The notes under the pieces are model-generated. The model saw only the letters and a list, made by a program, of their open reading frames with translations, was not told where the DNA came from and ran no database searches. The position numbers and the translations under genes were made by a program. Positions 8,009 through 17,265 of a DNA stretch of 64,000 nucleotides are shown in pieces (the first letter of the stretch is position 1; each line of letters starts with the position of its first letter). The stretch is taken from assembly GCA_016195815.1 (NCBI GenBank), contig JACPYX010000006.1:124001-188000 (forward strand), given 5' to 3'. Source of the stretch: Chloroflexota bacterium. Lineage in GTDB: Bacteria; Chloroflexota; Anaerolineae; Anaerolineales; Villigracilaceae.

Positions 8009-9163
8009 ATGAAAACATCCTCGAAGAAAACAGCAGGCAACTCCAGGTTAGGTGAAATCGTGCCGCTGGCCAATAATCTCTGGCTGATCATCGGCGATGG
8101 GCCAAAAGATTTCCCGAATGTTGTTGTCTATCGAGCTGATGATCGAATGTATGTCATGGATAGCGGGGCTGGATCTGTAATTAAGGCAAGCATCCTCAAG
8201 GTAATGCAAGCAGCAGGTCCGCTGCAAACGTTTACACTCTTGAACAGTCACGGACATGCCGATCACGTCGGCAACAATGACGTGATCCACATGGCGCAAG
8301 CAAAGGAGAAACATCACTACTTCTCAAAGGCAGGCCTGGCCCTGCTCGATCCGGTGCCTTACTTTACGGACCTGTTTCTAAGGCTTAGCGCCTATTATGA
8401 TCCAATAGCAGCCTATCAGGTTGACCGCGTGAAGTGGCAATTTTTGAAGCTGATCCGTGATACCGTGGCATTATTTGTAGGCGAAGAAAAAGCAATCGCT
8501 GCAGTCTGGTCCATTTACATAAAGAATTTTCAACCGTTTCATCCATCGCGCACGACGATGGAATTCTATGAGTCGTTGCCCCGACAAACGATCACAATCG
8601 GCGGAGTGCACTGGACAGGATGGGTTCTGGGAGAGAATGACGTGTGGATCCTCGAAGAACGAGCTCACACTTCAGATGAAGTGCTTTTCTATATCCCAGA
8701 ACATAAACTGCTTTTCGCAGCCGATCTGACCTTTCCGATGTTCCCGACGTTTCCCGATACAAACGGCAAACTAACCAGAGAGATGCTGCAACATTGCTAT
8801 GATATGGCTTCTGCCGGTGTCATTAGCCTGCTGATTAACAGCCACTTTCTTTCTCCAGCGGTCTATCGGGGACGAGAGGAAGCAATTCCATTTCTTGGGA
8901 CATTATTAACCGAGCACGACCGTTTCCAGGTTGTATTAAGAGAGATCCTTGAAGAGCGTGACGGGCTGACAGTAGGCGAGGTCTATTCGTACGTACGCCA
9001 GCGCGATAGCGATCCGATAATACGGCACTACCTGTCAATGGAGTACCCTGATCATCCGATGTCTCTCCAACAGATCATAACTGTGAATTTGACTCAGATG
9101 GGATATGTAGCTCAAGGTCCAAAAAGGAAACAACGTTTCTATCGACCGGCAAACATCGCCTAG
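8009..9163 (+). CDS. Metallo-beta-lactamase-fold hydrolase
   Basis: A 384-residue MBL-fold protein. The metal site HxHxDH is visible in SHGHADHVG (about residues 80-88), with a further metal ligand in EERAHTSDE and an Asp in LLFAADLTFP. The last 80 residues form a helical extension. MBL-fold enzymes of this broad group hydrolyse thioesters, lactones or phosphodiesters; the substrate cannot be told from the sequence. The gene is wedged between two copies of a duplicated regulatory module and follows an ABC-ATPase stub, which points to insertion. AAAGGA lies 8 bases upstream of the ATG. Confidence 0.85.
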   Translation: MKTSSKKTAGNSRLGEIVPLANNLWLIIGDGPKDFPNVVVYRADDRMYVMDSGAGSVIKASILKVMQAAGPLQTFTLLNSHGHADHVGNNDVIHMAQAKEKHHYFSKAGLALLDPVPYFTDLFLRLSAYYDPIAAYQVDRVKWQFLKLIRDTVALFVGEEKAIAAVWSIYIKNFQPFHPSRTTMEFYESLPRQTITIGGVHWTGWVLGENDVWILEERAHTSDEVLFYIPEHKLLFAADLTFPMFPTFPDTNGKLTREMLQHCYDMASAGVISLLINSHFLSPAVYRGREEAIPFLGTLLTEHDRFQVVLREILEERDGLTVGEVYSYVRQRDSDPIIRHYLSMEYPDHPMSLQQIITVNLTQMGYVAQGPKRKQRFYRPANIA

Positions 9164-9236
9164 ATCACAAAAGCGTCTCTCATCAGAGCCTACCACCCAA
9201 CGAAGGATGATAGCAAGCCCATGCTATACGGAAGCA

Positions 9237-9268
9237 AGCCCGACAAGTACTTGCCGGGCTTTTTGTTT
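9237..9268 (+). terminator. Rho-independent terminator after the MBL gene
   Basis: Stem AGCCCG-A-CAAG / CTTG-C-CGGGCT with a TA centre, followed by TTTTTGTTTTTT. It is the counterpart of the terminator after merA and overlaps the start of duplicated module copy 2. Confidence 0.85.
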
Positions 9269-9377
9269 TTTGAACAGGTAGTTTTACCTACGTTTCTTGC
9301 GCTGATTGGCGCTCGTCCCGCGCATGACTTGGTGCTATCCTGAAGCGTGAAAGGAGATGTGCTATGAATGCCATGAT
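9253..9377 (+). repeat. Duplicated intergenic module, copy 2
   Basis: Second, presumably functional copy of the module at 7809-7920. It contains AGGTAGTTTTACCT (9276-9289) and GCGCTGATTGGCGC (9299-9312) at the same 23-base phasing, and runs into the start codons of the 99-residue membrane protein that heads the ABC exporter operon. The paired palindromes are candidate operators for an unidentified regulator. Confidence 0.8.
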
Positions 9378-9663
9378 GGATCCCGAACAAATCTCTCGAA
9401 TCAAACGGGCGGAACTTTTGTCCTCCATCGGCGCGGGCGTGCTGGGCGCGGGGATCGCCCTCCTGCTAACGAAGTTCCTTGCGCCGTATGCCATTCCGAT
9501 CCTCCTGATCGGCCTTATTTCTCACGCGGCGGGCATGTCCCGCAAGCATGGGCTGGAGGGACAGAGCCAGAGCGTTCGCCTCGGATGGGCGGAGGCGTTG
9601 TATTGGTTCTGCTGGCTGGCGCTGGCTGCGTTGCTGGTCTTCATTGTCATCCGCCAATTCTAA
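9364..9663 (+). CDS. Small membrane protein heading the ABC exporter operon
   Basis: A 99-residue protein with three predicted membrane segments (about 19-37, 41-58 and 79-97) and a short charged loop (RKHGLEGQSQSVR). I do not recognise a named family. AAAGGAGA lies just upstream of the ATG and the stop is 1 base before the ATPase gene, so it is co-translated with the exporter. It may be an accessory or assembly subunit; that is inference from position only. Confidence 0.75.
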   Translation: MNAMMDPEQISRIKRAELLSSIGAGVLGAGIALLLTKFLAPYAIPILLIGLISHAAGMSRKHGLEGQSQSVRLGWAEALYWFCWLALAALLVFIVIRQF

Positions 9664-9664
9664 T

Positions 9665-11605
9665 ATGAACGAAATCATCATCTCCATCCAGGGACTCTCG
9701 AAGACCTACGGCTTCGGCGCGAAGAAAGTCGAAGCGGTTCGCGGCATTGACCTCGAAGTGGGTCGCGGCGAAATCTTCGGCTTGGTCGGCCCCGATGGCG
9801 CGGGCAAGACCACCACGATGCAAATGCTGTGCGGGATTCTCACGCCTACGCGCGGCGAAGCGACCATCGCAGGTGTGGACGTGATCAAGAATCCCAGCGG
9901 ACTCGGCGGGCGCATCGGCTACATGTCCGAAGGCTTCACACTCTACGGCTCGCTCAGCGTGCGCGAGAACCTGGATTTCTTCGCCGACCTCTATAAAGTC
10001 CCAGCCGGTGAACGCGAGCAGCGCATTGACGATCTTCTGCGCTTCACACGCCTTGACCGCGCCGCGGATCGCCGTGCCGAAAATTTATCCGGCGGCATGA
10101 AGAAGAAACTCGCTCTCGCCTGCGCGTTGACCTATTCCCCGCAAGTTCTGTTTTTGGATGAACCCACCACCGGTGTAGACCCCGTCAGCCGCCGCGACTT
10201 CTGGCTCTTGCTCAACGATTTCCTCGATCAGGGCATCACCATTTTTGTGTCCACGCCTTACATGGACGAGGCCGAGCGCTTCCATCGCGTGGCGCTCATG
10301 CACAAGGGGCAGATCATTGCCTGTGACACGCCGGCCGCTCTCAGGTCGGGGTTGAGCGGCGAGATGCTCGATGTGCTTGCCCAGCCGCAACGCGAGGCGC
10401 TGAGTCGTTTGCGTGTTCATCCGCGCGCTTCGCACGTTCAGGTTTTTGGCGAACGATTGCATTTGCTGGTCTCGGATTCAAAACACCTGCCTGAATTGAA
10501 AACGGATCTATCCAAACACAATATTCAAATTTCAGACGCGCGCCGCACCATGCCCAGCCTGGAGGATGTCTTCGTTGCGATGTTGGAGAAGGAGACCGTG
10601 GACAATAGACAATGGACCATGGATGATCCGGCATCGTCCACGGCCCACCGTTCACCGTCCGCTACTGCTGTCAATGTCTCCGACCTGACCAAAAAATTCG
10701 GCGAGTTCACAGCCGTGAACAACGTTTCGTTTCGTGTGAAAGAAGGCGAGATCTTCGGTTTCCTCGGTCCGAACGGCAGCGGCAAGACGACCACCATCCG
10801 CATGTTGTGCGGGCTGCTTACTCCTACTTCTGGCGCGGGCATGGTGGCTGGCCGCGATATATTGACTCAACAAAGCGACATCAAGCCGGAGATCGGTTAT
10901 ATGTCGCAGAAGTTTTCGCTCTACAACGACCTGACCGTGGAAGAGAATCTAAATTTTTATGCGGGTGTGTATGGTTTGAATAATTCGCGGTTGGATGCGC
11001 GCAAACGCTGGGCGTTGCAAATGGCCGGGCTGACCGGCCGCGAACGCGCCATGACCCGCGATCTTTCCGGCGGTTGGAAACAACGCCTCGCTCTGGGCTG
11101 TTCCATCCTGCATGAGCCGAGTGTCCTCTTTCTCGATGAACCAACTTCAGGCGTGGATCCCATCTCGCGCCGCACCTTCTGGGATTTGATCTACGGCCTC
11201 TCCGCGCGCGGTGTAACCGTTTTCGTCACCACGCATTACATGGACGAAGCCGAACACTGCAACACACTCGGGTTGATTTACAACGGACGCCTGATCGCGC
11301 ACGGCAGTCCCGCCGATTTGCGGAACAATATGCGCGCCGGGCAGATGCTCGAAGTGGCTTGTCCTGAACCGTTGCGCGCGCTGAGACGCATGAAAGAAAT
11401 GGACGGCGTGCTGGGCGCGGGTTTATACGGCGACCGAGTCCACGTCCTGGTCGAGGATGCAAAGCGCCTCACGCGTGACATTGAGTCTGCGTTCGCTTCC
11501 GAGGGTCATCCGGCCCGGCACATTGCCCCAATCCCATTTTCGCTCGAAGATTTGTTCGTCACGTTTATCGAGATGGAAGAGAGCAGGAATAGTAATCATG
11601 TTTAG
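9665..11605 (+). CDS. ABC exporter ATPase with two fused nucleotide-binding domains (YbhF-like)
   Basis: A 646-residue cytoplasmic protein with two complete NBDs. NBD1: Walker A GPDGAGKT (42-49), signature LSGGMKKK, Walker B VLFLDEP. NBD2: Walker A GPNGSGKT (from residue 368), signature LSGGWKQR, Walker B VLFLDEP, switch His in TTHYMDEAE. The NBD1 switch region reads STPYMDEAE, so its His is replaced by Pro and that site may be slow or inactive. Downstream are two ABC-2 permeases and an HlyD protein, the gene set of E. coli YbhFSR plus YbhG, a drug/cation exporter. The ATG at 9665 was chosen because it follows the upstream stop directly. Confidence 0.92.
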   Translation: MNEIIISIQGLSKTYGFGAKKVEAVRGIDLEVGRGEIFGLVGPDGAGKTTTMQMLCGILTPTRGEATIAGVDVIKNPSGLGGRIGYMSEGFTLYGSLSVRENLDFFADLYKVPAGEREQRIDDLLRFTRLDRAADRRAENLSGGMKKKLALACALTYSPQVLFLDEPTTGVDPVSRRDFWLLLNDFLDQGITIFVSTPYMDEAERFHRVALMHKGQIIACDTPAALRSGLSGEMLDVLAQPQREALSRLRVHPRASHVQVFGERLHLLVSDSKHLPELKTDLSKHNIQISDARRTMPSLEDVFVAMLEKETVDNRQWTMDDPASSTAHRSPSATAVNVSDLTKKFGEFTAVNNVSFRVKEGEIFGFLGPNGSGKTTTIRMLCGLLTPTSGAGMVAGRDILTQQSDIKPEIGYMSQKFSLYNDLTVEENLNFYAGVYGLNNSRLDARKRWALQMAGLTGRERAMTRDLSGGWKQRLALGCSILHEPSVLFLDEPTSGVDPISRRTFWDLIYGLSARGVTVFVTTHYMDEAEHCNTLGLIYNGRLIAHGSPADLRNNMRAGQMLEVACPEPLRALRRMKEMDGVLGAGLYGDRVHVLVEDAKRLTRDIESAFASEGHPARHIAPIPFSLEDLFVTFIEMEESRNSNHV

Positions 11606-12734
11606 TAGAACCTTCTCCGTCCTTCGCAAAGAAACGCGCGAAATCCTGCGTGACCCGTATACGTTGGGCATCGCGCTCGTATTGCCGTTGGTGATGTTGT
11701 TCCTGTTCGCCTATGGTGTCAACACGGATGTTCGCAACATTCAACTGGTCGTGCTGGATTTCGATCAGAGCGCTGCCAGCCGCGATTACTCGCGTGCCTT
11801 CACCAACTCTGGTTATTTTCGCCTCGTCGGTTTGGTTGAGAACTACGATCAGATCGCTGGCCTGCTCGACCGTGATCAAGCCGATGTTGCGCTTGTCATT
11901 CCGCCCGGCTTCGAGCGCACGCTCAGTAACGGGGGACAAGCTGAAGTCCAAACTATTCTCGATGGTTCGTACACGCCCTTCGCGCAGGTCGCGAAATCCT
12001 ATACCGAAGCGATCAACGCCGCCTACAACGGACGCATCCTCACGGCGTATGTCGAGAAGCGCACCGGTCAATCGCCGGATCGCTGGTCCGCGCTCACTGT
12101 TGAATCGCGCGTGCGTTACAACCCCGGATTGAAAAGCGTCAATTCGATTGTGCCTGGTCTGTTCGGCGTGATCCTGATGGCTTTCCCTCCGCTTCTTTCC
12201 TCGCTGGCGATTGTTCGCGAGAAAGAACATGGCTCCATCCAGCAGGTGTTTGTCTCGCCCATTCGTCCCGTTGAATTCATCCTCGGCAAACTCATCCCTT
12301 ATGGGGTGATCGCATTTATCGAAATGATGATCGTGCTGGCGGGCGGCATCTTCTGGTTTGGCGTGCCGTTCCGCGGCAACCTGTTTCTGTTCATCGCTGC
12401 CTCAGCGCTATATGTGTTGACCACTGTCGGCATTGGCTTGCTGGTTTCCACGCTGGTTCGCACCCAGGTCGCCGCCATGCTGATGTCCATTGTGTTGACC
12501 ATCATGCCTTCGATGCTGTTCAGCGGCTTCATCTTCCCAGTGCACACCATGCCGACATCCATACAAGCCTACTCCAATTCCTTCCCCGCGCGCTATTTCG
12601 TTGATCTTTCGAGGGCGATTCTCCTCAAAGGTCAGGGATGGAGAGAGTCTTTGCCAGTCATGGGTTTCCTGGCTGTTTACGCGGCAGGCCTGATCCTGGT
12701 CTCTGCCTTGCGCTTCAAGAAACGGATCGGATGA
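11598..12734 (+). CDS. ABC-2 type permease (YbhS-like)
   Basis: A 378-residue ABC-2 permease: one N-terminal membrane helix (about 23-41), a large extracytoplasmic domain (about 45-175), then five helices in the C-terminal half, with the coupling segment REKEHGSIQQVFVSPI typical of the family. It overlaps the ATPase gene by 8 bases and the next permease by 4 (ATGA), so subunit stoichiometry is translationally coupled. The substrate of the exporter is unknown. Confidence 0.9.
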   Translation: MFSRTFSVLRKETREILRDPYTLGIALVLPLVMLFLFAYGVNTDVRNIQLVVLDFDQSAASRDYSRAFTNSGYFRLVGLVENYDQIAGLLDRDQADVALVIPPGFERTLSNGGQAEVQTILDGSYTPFAQVAKSYTEAINAAYNGRILTAYVEKRTGQSPDRWSALTVESRVRYNPGLKSVNSIVPGLFGVILMAFPPLLSSLAIVREKEHGSIQQVFVSPIRPVEFILGKLIPYGVIAFIEMMIVLAGGIFWFGVPFRGNLFLFIAASALYVLTTVGIGLLVSTLVRTQVAAMLMSIVLTIMPSMLFSGFIFPVHTMPTSIQAYSNSFPARYFVDLSRAILLKGQGWRESLPVMGFLAVYAAGLILVSALRFKKRIG

Positions 12735-13882
12735 CCATGATCGCCAGATTGAAGTCCCTCATTCGCAAAGAATTCATCCAAACCTTCCGAGATTTGCCAA
12801 TCGTCTTCCTGGCAATCTATACTTTCGCCGAGGTAGTGTTGTGCGGTTGGGCGTTGACCATGGATGTAAAGCATCTTCCCACCGCCGTGCTTGACCGAGA
12901 TAACTCGCCTGCCAGCCGCGCCCTGCTCGGACGATTCCGCCAGGCGGAAGCCTTCGATTTGAATTTTTACCCCGCTAATGAAGCCGAACTCGAACGTTTG
13001 CTGGATTCGGGTCAGGCTTCCCTCGGCCTGATCATCCCGCCCGGTTTCAGCCGGGACCTCGCATCTGGCCAGCCGACCCAACTCCAGGTCCTGGCTGACG
13101 GCACGCAGACCAATCCCGCCTTACTCTCGCTCGGTTATATCAACCAGATCGCGCGCGGCTATTCGTCTGAGATCGAAGTTCAACGCCTCAATCAAAGTGG
13201 ACAGGCGGTTTTTTATAGCAATCGGCCGTCGGTCATCAACAATATTCGCGCCTGGTATGTGCCCGAGATGCGCTATATCCACTTTAATGCGATCAGCATG
13301 GTTTCACTGGCGGTGGTACTGCTGGGCGTTCTGCTGGCCGCGGCTGGCATCGTACGTGAGAAAGAAGCGGGCACGCTCGAACAGTTGATGGTGACGCCCA
13401 TTCGCCTGTTTGAACTCATCCTTGCCAAGGTGATTCCACTGATTGCGCTCGAGCTGGTTGGGCTGATCACCGGCGTCGGACTTTCATTCTTTGTCTTCGG
13501 CGTTGCCCCGCATGGCAATCTATTTGGTTCGCTAAGCATCTTCGTTGCTGTCACTACATTGGCCGTTCTTGCCAGCACTGGCATTGGCATTTGGATTGCC
13601 ACTTATGCGCGCAACCTCATGCAGGCCCTGCTCATGGCATTCTTTATTCTCTTCCCGATGCTGTTTTTATCTGGCACGATCACGCCGGTCTCAGCCATGC
13701 CGGGTTGGCTGCAAAGCATAGCCTTCCTCAGCCCGATGACGCACTATCTCTCACTGGCGCTCAATATCTTTCTGAAGGGCGTCAATCTCAGCGTTACCTG
13801 GTCACATGCAGCCATCCTGGCCGGGTTCACTGTTTTCATCCTTTGGGTTGCATTAAATCGTTTCCGCCGTAGTCTGTCGTGA
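12731..13882 (+). CDS. ABC-2 type permease (YbhR-like)
   Basis: A 383-residue paralogue of the preceding permease with the same layout: N-terminal helix, extracytoplasmic domain (DRDNSPASRALLGRF region), then REKEAGTLEQLMVTPI and five C-terminal helices. It should heterodimerise with the upstream permease to form the pore served by the double ATPase. The start at 12731 overlaps the previous stop as ATGA. Confidence 0.9.
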   Translation: MTMIARLKSLIRKEFIQTFRDLPIVFLAIYTFAEVVLCGWALTMDVKHLPTAVLDRDNSPASRALLGRFRQAEAFDLNFYPANEAELERLLDSGQASLGLIIPPGFSRDLASGQPTQLQVLADGTQTNPALLSLGYINQIARGYSSEIEVQRLNQSGQAVFYSNRPSVINNIRAWYVPEMRYIHFNAISMVSLAVVLLGVLLAAAGIVREKEAGTLEQLMVTPIRLFELILAKVIPLIALELVGLITGVGLSFFVFGVAPHGNLFGSLSIFVAVTTLAVLASTGIGIWIATYARNLMQALLMAFFILFPMLFLSGTITPVSAMPGWLQSIAFLSPMTHYLSLALNIFLKGVNLSVTWSHAAILAGFTVFILWVALNRFRRSLS

Positions 13883-13923
13883 ACCATAAAACATAATTTG
13901 TATTATTCGAAATGGAGGTCCCC

Positions 13924-15348
13924 ATGAACCATCTTAAACACCGTTCAATTTTCATGACCATCTTGATCGCCGCAGTTCTTGTCGCCGCCGGCGGCTTTTG
14001 GCTGCGGGCGCGTACCGCGAGCTCGGCGAATACCGCAATCAATGCTGCAACCGAAGCCACCGGAGTGATCGAGTCGCGAAATGTGGCGCTTTCCAGCGAG
14101 ATCGGCGGAAAAGTCGTCGAAGTGCTGGTCGAGGAAGGTCAGCAGGTCAAACTTGGTCAACCGCTCGTCAGTCTGGATGATTCCCTGCTCCAGAAACAGC
14201 GCGCCCAGGCCGAATCTGCCATGCAGGTCGCACAAGCCAACTTGCGTCTGGCTCAAGCGGCCTTTAATCAGGCCACAGCCGCATCGCGTCCCGAAGATAT
14301 TACTGCCATGCAAGCCCGGCTCAGTGACTCCCGTGCCGCGTACTACGCGATCACCGTCACGCTCACCGACAGTCAGTTGGAAAAACTGCGTTCGGCAGTT
14401 ACAACCGCGGAAAGCAATCTTAAGGAAGCCCAGTCTCGTTATAACGACTTGGCGGCTGACAGTCACAATCCGGCTTTCGCGGTTGCCGCCGCCCAAGCCG
14501 CTGTGGATGATGCCAAGTTGGCGCTTGCCTCAGCGCAAAGGGCCAGCCAGCTTGCCAATGACAAGAGCCAGCCCTACTATTTGCAAATCGAATCCGCCCG
14601 TCTGAGTTGGGAACTGGCGCAGGGCAATTTGAGTCAGGCTAAAGCTCGTCGTGATGGGCTGGACGCTGACGCGGATACGACTGATGCCGCACTCAAAGCA
14701 GCCAGGTCCACGGTCACCGAATCTCAAGACATGCTGGACGCCGCCAAAGCCGCCTACGATGCACTCACTTCCGGCGTCTCCGCCGACCGCCTCGATGCCG
14801 CTTGGGAGGAAATCAAGCGGGCGCAAACTCAACTAACAGGTTATGGCGTGCGCGCTTCGGGCGTTCTGCCAGTTGAGACCCTGTTGGCACAGATTGATGT
14901 CGCACAGGCCCAGGTCAAGGCTGCTCAGGCGCAATTGGATACCCTTGACACACAACTTTCAAAACTCACTCTTATCGCGCCCTCAGATGGAGTCGTGTTG
15001 ACTCGCAGCATTGAACCAGGCGGGATGGCATTGCCCGGCGCGACGCTGATTGAAATCGGCCGGCTCGACAAACTTGAATTGACCATCTATCTGCCCGAGG
15101 AAAAATTTGGTTTGGTCGCGCCCGGTCAGACCGTCCGCGTGAGCGTTGACGCGTATCCCGGCCGCGTCTTCGATGGCACGGTCCTGCGTATGGCCGACAA
15201 AGCCGAGTTCACACCGACCAGTGTCCAGACCAAAGAAGATCGCACACGCCTCGTGTACGCTATGGTTATCAGTCTCGATAATCCTGACATGGCGCTCAAG
15301 CCCGGCATGATTGCCGATGTGAACTTCACAACTGGACCAGTAAAATGA
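13924..15348 (+). CDS. HlyD/YbhG-type membrane fusion protein
   Basis: A 474-residue periplasmic adaptor: membrane anchor at about 10-27, split biotinyl-lipoyl half-domains (ATGVIESRNVALSSEIGGKV at 46-65 and LSKLTLIAPSDGVV near 345-358), a long alanine/glutamine-rich coiled-coil hairpin between them, and a beta-barrel domain at the end. Such adaptors link inner-membrane pumps to the envelope; in an organism without an evident outer membrane they may work with the pump alone. The ATG at 13924 was preferred over 13912 because GGAGG (13914-13918) is at the proper distance. Confidence 0.9.
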   Translation: MNHLKHRSIFMTILIAAVLVAAGGFWLRARTASSANTAINAATEATGVIESRNVALSSEIGGKVVEVLVEEGQQVKLGQPLVSLDDSLLQKQRAQAESAMQVAQANLRLAQAAFNQATAASRPEDITAMQARLSDSRAAYYAITVTLTDSQLEKLRSAVTTAESNLKEAQSRYNDLAADSHNPAFAVAAAQAAVDDAKLALASAQRASQLANDKSQPYYLQIESARLSWELAQGNLSQAKARRDGLDADADTTDAALKAARSTVTESQDMLDAAKAAYDALTSGVSADRLDAAWEEIKRAQTQLTGYGVRASGVLPVETLLAQIDVAQAQVKAAQAQLDTLDTQLSKLTLIAPSDGVVLTRSIEPGGMALPGATLIEIGRLDKLELTIYLPEEKFGLVAPGQTVRVSVDAYPGRVFDGTVLRMADKAEFTPTSVQTKEDRTRLVYAMVISLDNPDMALKPGMIADVNFTTGPVK

Positions 15349-15552
15349 AAGTGGCATCTGCTAAAAAGTTGTAAGATCTCTTGATCCCGAATCATATACA
15401 AAACCATGCGCGCCATTTTGCCTATTGATCTGATTAGCAAAATGGCGCTGGTGATTTGGTGGTCGAGGCAATATTATCAAACGATGAAATTTCTGAATTC
15501 AGCCGCCACCCATTCGCGTACTGGAATTCGTACGATTCTGAGATGGAATAAA

Positions 15553-16560
15553 ATGACTCGCGCATTAAATATCCTTTTGATCATTGGTTGTGTCGCATTG
15601 ATTACAGTTGTTGCCTTTGTAACCTGGGTAAAACCAGCCGGGCGAGCCGCCGCGTCGGCTCCACAAGTCAAGACAACAACTTTGCCGTCACTCCCGCCTT
15701 TGGACATCAATTCTTCGTTCATCCTGCCGGGCGGCGGAATTGCCCGCCGCTTGCAACTGAAGACCAATATCCCGGAACAGCCCGATGACAAAGTGATTGA
15801 ATATGTTGTACAAAAGGGCGATTCGCCCTGGTTGATTTCGCAGAAGTTCAAGCTCAAACCGGAGACGATTCTGTGGGGCAATGATAGTTTGAACGCGTCC
15901 GCGGGCAGCCTAAAGACCGGTGATATCTTGAATATACTGCCGGTGAATGGCGTTCTGCATACCGTGAAAGAAGGAGACACTCTCGAAAAGATCGCCAGTC
16001 TTCACGATGTGACCGTCGAACAGATATTTGAATATTCCGGCAACAAATTCGACCTGACCCAGCCGCCGCAGTTGAAGGTGGACCAGCAGATTATCGTTCC
16101 CAATGGAACCAGCCCCATCTTGTGGGCGGAAGCGCAGGCGCCCATCGTGGCCAGTTCAGGGTCAATCGGGGGCTCCAGCAAAGTTCCCAATTTGGGAACC
16201 GGTTACTTCATCTGGCCGGTCAACGGGTATACTCTGACTCAGGAATTCTGGAGCGGTCATCCCGGGGTTGACCTGGCCACCTCTTTCAGACAGCCTATTT
16301 TCGCCTCCGATAGCGGCACGGTTGTTTTCTCCGGCTGGGATAACACCGGCTATGGCAACTTTATTATTATTGATCACGGCAATGGCTACAAGACTACATA
16401 TGGTCACAACGAGGCCAACCTGGTTCAGGCAGGGCAGACTGTCGTGAAAGGACAGCAGATCGCTGAATCGGGCAATACGGGCAATTCAACCGGCAACCAT
16501 ATTGATTTCCGCATCATTGCAAACGGCAGTTTTGTGAATCCGTTTGCCTATTTACCATGA
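15553..16560 (+). CDS. LysM-M23 peptidoglycan peptidase-like protein
   Basis: A 335-residue exported protein: N-terminal membrane anchor (about 5-26), two LysM peptidoglycan-binding domains (YVVQKGDSPWLISQKFKL and HTVKEGDTLEKIASLHDV) and a C-terminal M23 (LytM/NlpD-like) domain. The first metal pair HxxxD is present in HPGVDLA and a catalytic-position His in YGHNE. The final HxH motif reads NHIDFRI, so the His that normally binds zinc is Asp. It may be a regulator of other cell-wall hydrolases, as degenerate M23 proteins of the EnvC/NlpD type are. The start at 15553 is chosen because it begins the signal anchor; longer in-frame starts exist at 15406 and 15487. Confidence 0.85.
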   Translation: MTRALNILLIIGCVALITVVAFVTWVKPAGRAAASAPQVKTTTLPSLPPLDINSSFILPGGGIARRLQLKTNIPEQPDDKVIEYVVQKGDSPWLISQKFKLKPETILWGNDSLNASAGSLKTGDILNILPVNGVLHTVKEGDTLEKIASLHDVTVEQIFEYSGNKFDLTQPPQLKVDQQIIVPNGTSPILWAEAQAPIVASSGSIGGSSKVPNLGTGYFIWPVNGYTLTQEFWSGHPGVDLATSFRQPIFASDSGTVVFSGWDNTGYGNFIIIDHGNGYKTTYGHNEANLVQAGQTVVKGQQIAESGNTGNSTGNHIDFRIIANGSFVNPFAYLP

Positions 16561-16591
16561 ATAAGTTTACCTGGAATGCAATGCTGCCAAC

Positions 16592-17248
16592 ATGATCACA
16601 ACTTCTTCCAAATCTGATCCTTCTGCCACAGAAGCGACGCGCCGCCGTTATCAGCGTCTCTCGCATATTTACGATGTGATGGAAGGATTGGCTGAGCGAC
16701 GTTTTCATTCCTGGCGCATAAAATTATGGGAGCAGGTGCCGGGCGGGCGCGTGCTGGAAGCCGGGATTGGGACCGGCAAAAATATGCCGTTTTATCCGGC
16801 TGGAATTTCGGTCATCGGCATTGATCTTACGCCCGGTATGCTGCGGCGGGCACAAAAACGAATCAGCAATTTGGATTTGTGCTCGAGAGTTGACCTTCGC
16901 CTGGGTGATGTTCAAGAATTGGATTTCCCCGACGCCGCATTCGATTCGGCAATTGCTACGTTCGTTTTTTGTTCAGTACCCGACCCAGTGCTTGGATTGC
17001 ATGAACTTGGACGCGTTGTCAAACCCGGCGGGCGTGTATTACTCCTCGAGCATGTACGTTCTCCGTATCCCGTCGCGGGCAGGATAATGGATTTCTTCAA
17101 TCCACTGATTGTGCGCATAATGGGCGCTAACATTAATCGCCAGACGGTGGAAAATGTGCGGCGGGCAGGCCTGGAAATCGAACGCGTCGAGGATTTGGGA
17201 ATGGGAGGCATTTTCAAATTGATCGTGGCCCGCGCCCCTTTGCGATAA
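16592..17248 (+). CDS. Class I SAM-dependent methyltransferase (UbiE/PmtA-like)
   Basis: A 218-residue methyltransferase with motif I VLEAGIGTGKNM (about 54-65), an acidic residue after beta2 (VIGIDLT), and the post-motif FDSAIATFVFCSVPDP. The phrase GRVLLLEHVRS and the helical hairpin after it resemble the phosphatidylethanolamine/quinone methyltransferase group, which act at membranes. It lies 31 bases after the M23 gene and 17 bases before an L,D-transpeptidase gene, in an envelope cluster. Substrate undetermined. Confidence 0.85.
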   Translation: MITTSSKSDPSATEATRRRYQRLSHIYDVMEGLAERRFHSWRIKLWEQVPGGRVLEAGIGTGKNMPFYPAGISVIGIDLTPGMLRRAQKRISNLDLCSRVDLRLGDVQELDFPDAAFDSAIATFVFCSVPDPVLGLHELGRVVKPGGRVLLLEHVRSPYPVAGRIMDFFNPLIVRIMGANINRQTVENVRRAGLEIERVEDLGMGGIFKLIVARAPLR

Positions 17249-17265
17249 GTTGATTTGAGCAGGCG

